Shown one piece after another: positions 33,039-40,221 of a DNA stretch of 43,311 nucleotides. Within the stretch, counting starts at the first letter, position 1, and each line of letters starts with the position of its first letter. The DNA comes from an uncultured Rhodospirillales bacterium. Its GTDB lineage: Bacteria; Pseudomonadota; Alphaproteobacteria; Acetobacterales; Acetobacteraceae. Position numbers and translations under genes: made by a program. The notes under the pieces are model-generated. The model did not search any database, was not told the DNA's origin, and saw only the letters and a list, made by a program, of their open reading frames with translations. The DNA is taken from contig CAIYSR010000059.1 of the NCBI GenBank assembly GCA_903928895.1, positions 1 to 43,311 of the forward strand. Direction: 5' to 3'.

Positions 33039-34389
33039 GCATCCAGCCGCTCAGCACGAGGTCGGTCAGCGCCCAGCCCCAGCCGCCGAACAACCATACC
33101 GAGGCCGCGCGCACCATGAACCAGGCATGGCGCCAGGTATGCTCGGGGAAGATCGCGACCCAGGCGAGGAACAGCAGCGCCGCGGCGCCATAGCCGGTGC
33201 CGTTCGCCAGCAGAGTGCCGAGGCGTCCGTCGCGCCAGGCACGGCGGGCGCGATCGGCGAGCCACAGCCAGCCCGCGAGGCCGGCCGCCACGATCATCGC
33301 CGAGGCCGGGCCGGAGCCGCCCGCGGTGTAGCCGAGGTTCGATGCCTCGTTGGCAAGCAGCAGGATGTCGCGGCCCACGGCGTCGGCCCAGCTTCCGGCG
33401 GCGAGTCCGGCTTGCGGGTCCGCGATCCCGGTGCGCAGGCGCAGCTGAGCGAGAAACGGGCCGAACACTGCCTCGCCCCCCAGCACCGAGGCGGTCAAGA
33501 GCAGCTTCAGCCCGAAGCTCCCGGCCAGCCCGAACCCCCAGGCCATGGCACGGGCGAACGTGGCGGCGGCGGCCCGCGCCAGGCCGGGCGGGCGGGCGGC
33601 GGCGAGGGACAACGTGCCGGCGACAATGAGGAACAGGCTGACCGCGAAGGGCTGGCCGATCATCATGTCGAAAAACGCCTCCAGCGCCCCCGCCAGCACG
33701 GCGAGGCGGCGGATTGTGGGCTCGCCCAGCCGGTCCCACCGGGCGATCAGCACCACCGCCATCGCCCAGGCCACGATCTGGCCGGGCGCATGGCTGACGA
33801 GTTGACCGAAGCCAAACTGGCCGCCGAGAACGAAGGAGGCGAGCAGCAGCGGCGCGAGGCAGACCAGCACGCGCCGGCCCCGCAGCGCCGCCAGCACCGC
33901 CGCCAGCGCGATCAGGCCCAAACCGAGGTCGAGCAGCAGCGCGCGGTAGCCATCGAGCGGCAGAACTTGCAGCGCGAGCGCCAGCAGGGTGGACTGGCCG
34001 TGCCAGAACCTTGTGTAGGTCGGCTCGCCCTCGATCCGCAGCGTGCCGTCCAGCGCCTCGCGCAGCTCGGCGCAGCGGTAGCGGGTCGGCGGCGCGGCTT
34101 CGCCGGGCAACGGCGACTCCCCGCTCGCCAGCCGCGGGGCGAGGGCGTTGCGCAGCGCCGGCGTGTTGCCGAGCACCGCGATCTGCATGCTGGTGCAGTC
34201 GGTGTACTGGTCGATGCCGAGGAGATGGCTGGTGCTGTAGTTGGCCGGGCCGAGCCCGCCGCTGGCGAAGCCCGCGCCCAAGGCGGCCTCGATGGCCGGG
34301 CGCGGCAGCAGCACATCGGCCACGCGGATCGCCAGGAAGACCGCGTTGGCGAGCAGCAGGACCGTCAGCCAGGCGGCAATCGCGCGCAT
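32971..34389 (-). CDS. Polytopic membrane protein of unknown function
   Basis: The 472-residue protein is mostly hydrophobic, with about 9-11 membrane segments. A first helix (AAWLTVLLLANAVFLAIRV) is followed by a ~90-residue external loop containing GIDQYTDCTSMQ and YTRFWHGQST. An acidic, aromatic loop straight after helix 1 and before a bundle recalls GT-C-type glycosyltransferases, but no diagnostic motif is certain. It starts 7 bases after the rsmI stop, so it is probably in that operon. The 3' end runs 68 bases into the alcohol dehydrogenase gene. Confidence 0.65.
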   Translation of the reverse strand: MRAIAAWLTVLLLANAVFLAIRVADVLLPRPAIEAALGAGFASGGLGPANYSTSHLLGIDQYTDCTSMQIAVLGNTPALRNALAPRLASGESPLPGEAAPPTRYRCAELREALDGTLRIEGEPTYTRFWHGQSTLLALALQVLPLDGYRALLLDLGLGLIALAAVLAALRGRRVLVCLAPLLLASFVLGGQFGFGQLVSHAPGQIVAWAMAVVLIARWDRLGEPTIRRLAVLAGALEAFFDMMIGQPFAVSLFLIVAGTLSLAAARPPGLARAAAATFARAMAWGFGLAGSFGLKLLLTASVLGGEAVFGPFLAQLRLRTGIADPQAGLAAGSWADAVGRDILLLANEASNLGYTAGGSGPASAMIVAAGLAGWLWLADRARRAWRDGRLGTLLANGTGYGAAALLFLAWVAIFPEHTWRHAWFMVRAASVWLFGGWGWALTDLVLSGWMPTRSAAISAAAPSLPRAGRTRR

Positions 34390-34396
34390 CGGGGGC

Positions 34397-35293
34397 TCAG
34401 CCACCCGCCAGGGCCAGCGCCCTGGCATAGACCTGCTTGCGCGGCAGTCCGGTCGCGGCGGTCACCCGGGCGACGGCTTCCTTCAGGCTGTGCGCCGCCA
34501 GTGCCGCGCGCAGCAGAGTGTCGAGGTCGGCGGAATCGGTCTCCTCGTCCTCGGCCGGGGCGACGACGAGGGTGATCTCGCCGCGCGGTGGTTCTGCCGC
34601 GAAGCGGGCGGCCAGGGCGGCGGCGGCGCCGCGGATGGTCTCCTCGAAACGCTTGGTCAACTCGCGGCCGACCGCGACCTGCCGATCGCCGAGCACCTCG
34701 GCGACGTCGGCCAGGGTTTCGGCGATGCGGTGGGGGGCCTCGTACCAGATCAGCGTGGCGCGCAGCCCGGCGCGTTCGGCTGCCCGCAGCCCGGCCAGGG
34801 TGGTCCGCCTTGCAGCCTGCCGGGGTGGCGGAAAGCCGAGGAACAGGAACGGATGGGGCGGCAGGCCGGACAGGATGAGGGCCAGGAGCGCGGCATTGGG
34901 GCCGGGCAGGGCATTGACCGGCAGGCCCGCTGCCAGCACCGCGCGCACGAGGCGGAACCCGGGGTCCGATACCAAAGGGGTGCCGGCGTCGGAGACCAGC
35001 GCGATCCGCTGCCCCTGCCGCAGCATGTCCAGCACCTGGACGATGCGGCCGTCCTCGTTGTGGTCATGCAGCGGAATGCTGCGGGCGCGGATGTCGAAAT
35101 AGGTGAGCAGCCGGGCGGTGACCCTGGTATCCTCGCACAGAATCAGATCGGCGGCCTTGAGCGCGGCCACGGCACGGCTTGTCATGTCGCCAAGGTTGCC
35201 GATCGGCGTGGGAATCAGCACAAGTCCATCTGGCGGCGCCGCTGCGCGGGCCGGGTTGTCTTGCGGGAGTGGATCGGATGCTGCGTCGGACAT
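34397..35293 (-). CDS. rsmI: 16S rRNA 2'-O-ribose C1402 methyltransferase RsmI
   Basis: The 298-residue protein has the RsmI signatures LVLIPTPIGNLGD near residue 24, CEDTR, SDAGTPLVSDPG near residue 92 and LPGPNA. It uses SAM to methylate C1402 in the decoding centre. ATG 35293 follows AAAGGCG. It is divergent from the LpoA/LppC-like gene and the two start regions overlap by 16 bases, so each promoter must lie in or beyond the other's coding start. The rsmI/lpoA divergent pair is a conserved arrangement. Confidence 0.93.
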   Translation of the reverse strand: MSDAASDPLPQDNPARAAAPPDGLVLIPTPIGNLGDMTSRAVAALKAADLILCEDTRVTARLLTYFDIRARSIPLHDHNEDGRIVQVLDMLRQGQRIALVSDAGTPLVSDPGFRLVRAVLAAGLPVNALPGPNAALLALILSGLPPHPFLFLGFPPPRQAARRTTLAGLRAAERAGLRATLIWYEAPHRIAETLADVAEVLGDRQVAVGRELTKRFEETIRGAAAALAARFAAEPPRGEITLVVAPAEDEETDSADLDTLLRAALAAHSLKEAVARVTAATGLPRKQVYARALALAGG

Positions 35294-36576
35294 TTTTCGC
35301 CTTTGCCTGCGGCCTTCTAGCACTGGCCGGCTGCGCTGGCGCCCCCCCCGCGCTGCGGATGCCGGGGCCGCCGCGCCCGGGGTTGCTGCCGCGGCCGTGG
35401 GTGGGCCAGCAGATGGGCGAGACGCCGGCCCCTGCCCTTTCGCGCTTCGCGCCGAACGGGCGGACGGTGGCGCTGCTGGCCCCGCTCAGTGGCGCCAACG
35501 CCGAACGCGGGCGGGCTCTGGAAGCGGCGGCCCGGCTGGCGCTGGCCGACCAGGGCAGCCCGCAGCTCGACGTGTTCGATACCCAATCCAACGCCGAGGG
35601 CGCCGCAGTGGCGGTGCGCCAGGCGCTGGCCGGCGGCGCCGGGTTGATCATCGGACCCTTGACCGCCGCCGAGACCGCCGCCGTCGCCGGCCCGGCGCAG
35701 GGGGCGGGTGTGCCGGTGCTCGCCTTCACCAACGATACCGCCCAGGCCCGGCCGGGCGTCTGGACGCTGGGGCTGACGCCGGCGCAGCAGGTCCGCCGCT
35801 TCGTCGCCAGCGTCGCCGGACAGGGCAAGACCCGCTTCGCCGCCGTGCTGCCCAATGACGGGTTCGGCCAGGCGATGGCCAGCGCGCTCACCGATACCTT
35901 GGCCGAGGCCAGCCTGCCGCTCGCCACGCTGCATTTCCACACCGGCAGCACCGCCTCGGTGAACCAGGTGATGCGCGAGGCCTCCGCCTATGGCTCCCGC
36001 CGCGGGCCGCTCGACGCGCAACTTCGCGCCGCGGCCGCGCTGCACACCGCCGAGGGCCGCAAGCGGGCGGCCGAGCTGCGGCGCGAACAGATCCCGCCGC
36101 CACCGATGGATGCGCTCCTGCTGGCCGATTTTGGCGACGTGCTGGGCACCCTGGCGAGCCTGTTGCCGTACTACGATCTCGATACATCGAAGGTGCGGGT
36201 GTTCGGCCCATCGCAATGGGCCGCGCCGCAGGTGACCGCCACCGCCGATCTCAAAGGCGCCTGGTATGCCGCCCCCGACCCGGCGCTGCGGGCCGACTTC
36301 ACCGCCCGCTACGCCGCGGTCAACGGAATCCCGGCGCCGGGCTTGGCGGATTTCGCCTATGACGCGGCCGGGATCGCACGGGCACTGGCGCTGACCGGCG
36401 AGGGCTACAGCATGGCGGCGCTGTGCCGGAGCGAAGGTTTCGCCGGCGTGAACGGCGTGCTCGGACTGCTGCCGGATGGGCGGGTCCGGCGCGGGCTGGC
36501 GCTGTTCGAGATCAATCGCGGCGGCGCGGCGATGGTCGAAGCGGCGCCGAACACTCTTGGTGAGCCGGGGATCTAG
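35278..36576 (+). CDS. Penicillin-binding-protein activator LpoA/LppC-like lipoprotein
   Basis: The 432-residue protein has a lipoprotein signal (MLRRTFFAFACGLLALAGC, lipobox Cys19). A periplasmic-binding-protein fold follows, with VALLAPLSGANAERGRALEAAARLAL near residue 63 and GLIIGPLTAAETAAV near residue 122. This is the C-terminal domain of LpoA/LppC, an outer-membrane activator of PBP1A; the long TPR-rich N-terminal domain of enterobacterial LpoA is absent. GGGAG lies 8 bases before the ATG. The kinase gene starts 4 bases after the stop. Confidence 0.82.
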   Translation: MLRRTFFAFACGLLALAGCAGAPPALRMPGPPRPGLLPRPWVGQQMGETPAPALSRFAPNGRTVALLAPLSGANAERGRALEAAARLALADQGSPQLDVFDTQSNAEGAAVAVRQALAGGAGLIIGPLTAAETAAVAGPAQGAGVPVLAFTNDTAQARPGVWTLGLTPAQQVRRFVASVAGQGKTRFAAVLPNDGFGQAMASALTDTLAEASLPLATLHFHTGSTASVNQVMREASAYGSRRGPLDAQLRAAAALHTAEGRKRAAELRREQIPPPPMDALLLADFGDVLGTLASLLPYYDLDTSKVRVFGPSQWAAPQVTATADLKGAWYAAPDPALRADFTARYAAVNGIPAPGLADFAYDAAGIARALALTGEGYSMAALCRSEGFAGVNGVLGLLPDGRVRRGLALFEINRGGAAMVEAAPNTLGEPGI

Positions 36577-36580
36577 CACC

Positions 36581-37945
36581 ATGTGGCGGGTCGCCGGCAC
36601 CACCCTGCTGCTCGCCGCGACGCCCCTGCTGTGTCTTGCCGCCCTCGGCGCACTCGGCTTCCTTACCGCCGCGCCGGCGTTGCCGGCCGCGCTGGTGTGT
36701 CTGATGGCGAGTTTCGTGGTGGCGCAACTGTGGCACCGCGACCTGGCGCGGTTGACCGGCGTGCTCCGCGCCCCGGCGATGCCGGCGGCCGGGCACTGGC
36801 CGGTGATCCCCGCACTCGGCCGGATTGCCAGCGATATCCAGCGCCTCGCCCGCGGCCTTGCCGCCCGCGCGGTCGAGACCGACACCGCGCGCCGGGCCAG
36901 CGAGGCGATCATCGAGCGGCTGCCCGATCCGCTGCTCCTGCTCGGGCCCGACCGGGCGCCCTCGCGCAGCAATGCCGCCGCCCATGCCGCCTTCGGCGAG
37001 GAGATGGCGGCCGTGCTGCGCCATCCCGGGCTGCGCACCGCGATCGATCGCGCCTTCACCAGCGGACGGGCACAAACCGCCGACCTCACGTTGCCGGTGC
37101 CGGTGGCGCGCGAGGTGCAGGCCACCGTCATCCCGCTCGACCCACGCCTGCCCGACGGCACCGCCGCCCTGCTCGTGCTGTCCGACCGGACCCGCGAGCG
37201 TGCGGTGGAGCGCACCCGGTCGGACTTCGTGACCAACGCGAGCCACGAACTGCGCACCCCGCTGGCCAGCCTGATCGGCTTCATCGAGACCCTGCGCGGC
37301 CCGGCGGCGGACGACCTGCCGGCGCAGCGGCGCTTTCTCGGCATCATGGCCGAGCAGGCCGCGCGGATGCACCGGCTGATCGACGATCTGCTCAGCCTCT
37401 CGCGCATCGAACTCAACGAACATCTGCCGCCGGGCGAGCGGGTGGACGTGGTCGACCTCGCGCGCAGCGTCGTCGCCGGGTTCGAGCCCAGGCTGGCCGA
37501 ACGCCGGGTGACGCTGCGCCTCGACCTCGCGGACGACCTGCCGTTGGTCGCCGGCGACGCCGACCAACTCGCCCAGGTGCTGACCAACCTGATCGACAAC
37601 GCCATGAAGTATGGCGGCGAACGGGGCGAGATCCGGCTCGCCGTGGCGCGGCCCGATGGCACCCGCTGGCCGGTGCGCCCCGGCGTGGTGATCGCGGTGG
37701 CGGACCAGGGGCCGGGCATCGCGCGCGCCCATCTGCCGCGGCTGACGGAACGGTTCTACCGGGTGGACAAGGCGCGCTCGCGGGGCGCCGGCGGCACCGG
37801 GCTGGGGCTGGCCATCGTCAAGCATATTGTCAACCGCCACCGCGGCCAGCTCGCCATCGACAGCGAGGAGGGCAAGGGCAGCATGTTTTCCGTGTGGCTG
37901 CCGGCCGAAACCGAACCGCCGCGGGGGGCGATCGTGGAAACGTGA
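36581..37945 (+). CDS. Sensor histidine kinase, PhoR-like
   Basis: The 454-residue protein has two N-terminal helices in the first 50 residues and a PAS-like region near 105-200 (IIERLPDPLLLLGPD). The phospho-acceptor His222 lies in NASHELRTPLASLIGF. N-box NLIDNAMKYG, G1 ADQGPGIA and G2 GAGGTGLGLAIV form the ATP-binding domain. The sequence around the H-box is close to PhoR. No response regulator or pst/phoU gene is in the window. Being 4 bases downstream of the LpoA-like gene suggests a link to the envelope, but phosphate sensing remains possible. Confidence 0.85.
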   Translation: MWRVAGTTLLLAATPLLCLAALGALGFLTAAPALPAALVCLMASFVVAQLWHRDLARLTGVLRAPAMPAAGHWPVIPALGRIASDIQRLARGLAARAVETDTARRASEAIIERLPDPLLLLGPDRAPSRSNAAAHAAFGEEMAAVLRHPGLRTAIDRAFTSGRAQTADLTLPVPVAREVQATVIPLDPRLPDGTAALLVLSDRTRERAVERTRSDFVTNASHELRTPLASLIGFIETLRGPAADDLPAQRRFLGIMAEQAARMHRLIDDLLSLSRIELNEHLPPGERVDVVDLARSVVAGFEPRLAERRVTLRLDLADDLPLVAGDADQLAQVLTNLIDNAMKYGGERGEIRLAVARPDGTRWPVRPGVVIAVADQGPGIARAHLPRLTERFYRVDKARSRGAGGTGLGLAIVKHIVNRHRGQLAIDSEEGKGSMFSVWLPAETEPPRGAIVET

Positions 37946-38077
37946 CTGGCCCGGTCCCGTTGCCATGCGCGAGGCGGGCGACGAAGTGCCGTAGTATGCG
38001 CCCGGATGGGGTGACTTCGGCCTCGAACCATGCCTAGTCTGCCGCCTCCATCGACTTCCACAGCAAGCGAGGCGCAG

Positions 38078-39478
38078 ATGTCGCTCACCAACACTCCTGA
38101 TCTCGAGGCACGGGCCAAGGTCGTCAAGCAGGACCTCGATTCGGTCCTGCATCCGATCGTGCAGCACCGCGCGCTGGAGAAGAGCCAGCTCGTGATCACC
38201 GGCGGCCAGGGCTCGACCATCGTCGACGCCGACGGCTCGACCTATCTCGACGCCATGGCCGGGCTGTGGTGCGTCAACATCGGCTATGGCCGCACCGAGC
38301 TGGCGCAGATCGCGGCCGAGCAGATGCAGCAGATCGCCTACTACCCGCACACCGCCATCAACTTCCCCGCCGCGCAGCTCGGCGAGCAGATCAACGGGCT
38401 GATGGGCGGCGACTACCATACCTACTTCGTGAACTCGGGCTCCGAGGCCAACGAGGCCGGCTTCAAGATCGCGCGGCAGTATGCCAAGCACGAATTCCCC
38501 GGCCAGTTCCGCTTCAAGACGATCAGCCGCCAATACGCCTACCACGGCACCACGCTGGCCACGCTGGCTGCTGGCGGCATGGGCGATCGCAAGGTCAAGT
38601 TCGAGCCCTATGCCGGCGAATTCACCCATGTGGTGGCGCCGACCTGCTATCGCTGCCCGCTCGACCTCGAATACCCGTCCTGCAAGGTGGCCTGCGCCAA
38701 GGCGTTCGAGAGCGCCATCCTCGGCGAAGGCCCGAACACGGTGGCCGAAGTCATCGTCGAGCCGATCATGTCGGGCGTCGGCATCGCGGTGCCGCCGGAC
38801 GAGTATCATCCGATGGTCGAGGCGATCTGCCGCAAGTATGACGTGCTGCTGCATGTCGACGAGGTCATCAACGGCTTCGGCCGCACCGGCAAAATGTTCG
38901 GCCACCAGCATTACGGCATCAGCCCGGACATCATGGCCGTCGCCAAGGGTATCGTCTCGGCCTACCTGCCGATCGCGGCGACGATCGTGAAAAACCGCGT
39001 GTTCCAGTCCTTCCTCGGTGAAGTCGCCGAGGAGAAGCAGGTCATGCAGGTCAACACCTATGGCGGGCACCCGGTGTCGGCTGCGGTGGCGGTGCGCAAC
39101 ATCGAGATCATGCTGGAGGAGAAACTGCCGCAGCGGGCCGCCGAAATGGGCGCCTACCTGATGGCGGGCCTGAAGGACCGCCTGTTCCGCCACGGCATCT
39201 GCGGCGACGTGCGCGGCAAGGGCCTGCTGATCGGCATCGAGCTGGTCACGGATCGCGCCAGCAAGGTGCAGCTCCCGTCGGCGCTGATGCAGGGCGTGAT
39301 CACGTTCTGCCGCAACAACGGCGTCATCGTCGGGCGTTCCGGCGGCGGCGTGCGCCACTCCAACACCATCACCCTCTCGCCGCCGCTGGTGATCACCCGC
39401 AGCGAGTGCGACACCCTGATCGAAGTGCTGGACAAGGCGCTCGAAGCCACCGTGGCGCAGATGGCGGGCAAGGCCTGA
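38078..39478 (+). CDS. Class III (omega) aminotransferase
   Basis: The 466-residue PLP enzyme has YFVNSGSEANE near residue 112 (phosphate binding), SRQYAYHGTT with the ring-stacking aromatic, HVDEVINGFGRTG with the PLP Asp, and the Schiff-base Lys290 in VAKGIVSAYLP. It resembles omega-amino-acid or taurine:pyruvate aminotransferases, which move an amino group from a terminal amine to pyruvate. ATG 38078 follows GCGAGGCG; an in-frame ATG at 38030 gives a low-complexity leader. A strong terminator follows, and a 130-base gap separates it from the kinase gene, so it is a single-gene unit. Confidence 0.87.
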   Translation: MSLTNTPDLEARAKVVKQDLDSVLHPIVQHRALEKSQLVITGGQGSTIVDADGSTYLDAMAGLWCVNIGYGRTELAQIAAEQMQQIAYYPHTAINFPAAQLGEQINGLMGGDYHTYFVNSGSEANEAGFKIARQYAKHEFPGQFRFKTISRQYAYHGTTLATLAAGGMGDRKVKFEPYAGEFTHVVAPTCYRCPLDLEYPSCKVACAKAFESAILGEGPNTVAEVIVEPIMSGVGIAVPPDEYHPMVEAICRKYDVLLHVDEVINGFGRTGKMFGHQHYGISPDIMAVAKGIVSAYLPIAATIVKNRVFQSFLGEVAEEKQVMQVNTYGGHPVSAAVAVRNIEIMLEEKLPQRAAEMGAYLMAGLKDRLFRHGICGDVRGKGLLIGIELVTDRASKVQLPSALMQGVITFCRNNGVIVGRSGGGVRHSNTITLSPPLVITRSECDTLIEVLDKALEATVAQMAGKA

Positions 39479-39505
39479 TCCGTCCCCGGATCGGCTGACG
39501 GATAC

Positions 39506-39536
39506 GGGGGAGGGCACAGGCCCTCCCCCCTTTTTT
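39506..39536 (+). terminator. Intrinsic terminator of the aminotransferase gene
   Basis: GGGGGAGGGC pairs with GCCCTCCCCC across a 4-base loop, giving a 10-bp stem. It is followed directly by C and six T. It lies 27 bases after the stop codon and is the clearest textbook terminator in the window. Confidence 0.92.
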
Positions 39537-39545
39537 GTCCGGAGG

Positions 39546-40028
39546 TTAGAGCGTTGAAGAAATAGGTTCGAAATCGTAACAAAATGGGCGTGACGAAACC
39601 AGGGATGGGTGGGCGTGAAATTTTCGGCGGGGAGGTTGGGTGATGGCGCGCGCTTCCGCGGGAGGTCGGCGGAGCGGTGGTGGGAACGGGAGGGAATGCC
39701 GGGCGCGCGGGATGGCGGCGCGGCCGTCGGGGCGCGGGGCGGGACAAGGGGGCGGTGCGACGGGGCAAGTGCGGCCGCGCCGGGACGCCATGCCGGGGCG
39801 CGCTGCCGGGACGCCCGGGCTGGGACCATCGGCGGGGTTGCAGGGTTCGGACAGGGTGCGGTTGCGCCAGTCGATGTAGAGGCGCTCAAAGCAGGCGATC
39901 AGGTGTTCGAGTTGGTCCGATGACAGCGGGGCCTCGGTGCGGCGCGCACGGCGCCGCGCCGGGGCTGGGGCGGCGACGGCCCGCAGTCCTATGAGCAGCG
40001 CGTTGAGGAAGCAGTGTAGAATTATCAT
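39546..40028 (-). CDS. Hypothetical protein (doubtful)
   Basis: This is a 160-residue open frame on the minus strand. The N-terminal 60 residues look protein-like: a hydrophobic MIILHCFLNALLIGLRAVA, a basic stretch, and SDQLEHLIACFERLYIDWRNRTL, which resembles an amphipathic helix found in small uncharacterised alphaproteobacterial proteins. The remainder is Pro/Arg/Ala low-complexity and may be non-coding readthrough or decay. The ATG at 40028 follows an AT-rich block with the palindrome GTTATATATAAC, which could hold a -10 box. Function unknown. Confidence 0.35.
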   Translation of the reverse strand: MIILHCFLNALLIGLRAVAAPAPARRRARRTEAPLSSDQLEHLIACFERLYIDWRNRTLSEPCNPADGPSPGVPAARPGMASRRGRTCPVAPPPCPAPRPDGRAAIPRARHSLPFPPPLRRPPAEARAITQPPRRKFHAHPSLVSSRPFCYDFEPISSTL

Positions 40029-40035
40029 GTTAGTC

Positions 40036-40185
40036 GTTATATATAACTATCCTTGCCGCGGTGCAAGTGGGAGGCGTTGCTTTTTCTAAGAAAACATCGC
40101 CTCCCCGCTTCCCTCTGCCGTCGCCGCGCAAGGGGGAAAGGTCCAGGGGCTTGGCCCCTGGCGGGTCCGGGCGGCGCCCGGCCTT
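40036..40185. repeat. Palindrome-rich intergenic block
   Basis: This stretch, upstream of the doubtful ORF and downstream of the hydrolase gene, carries no convincing gene. It contains the palindrome GTTATATATAAC (40036-40047). A hairpin with 8-bp arms GGGAGGCG/CGCCTCCC around T- and A-runs (40069-40105) looks like a distant relative of the U unit. A dyad CCAGGGGC-TTG-GCCCCTGG (about 40152-40170) precedes GGCGGG, and that segment resembles part of the R repeat (GGTCCAGGGGC, GGCCC, TGGC). Confidence 0.5.
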
Positions 40186-40221
40186 GCTTTTCCGATGCCT
40201 CACTATCAGCGACGGCTGGTT

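Noticed and set aside
36512-39889. 1125-codon minus-strand open frame opposite the kinase and aminotransferase genes
   Set aside because: It crosses two well-supported genes and a strong terminator and has no recognisable domain.
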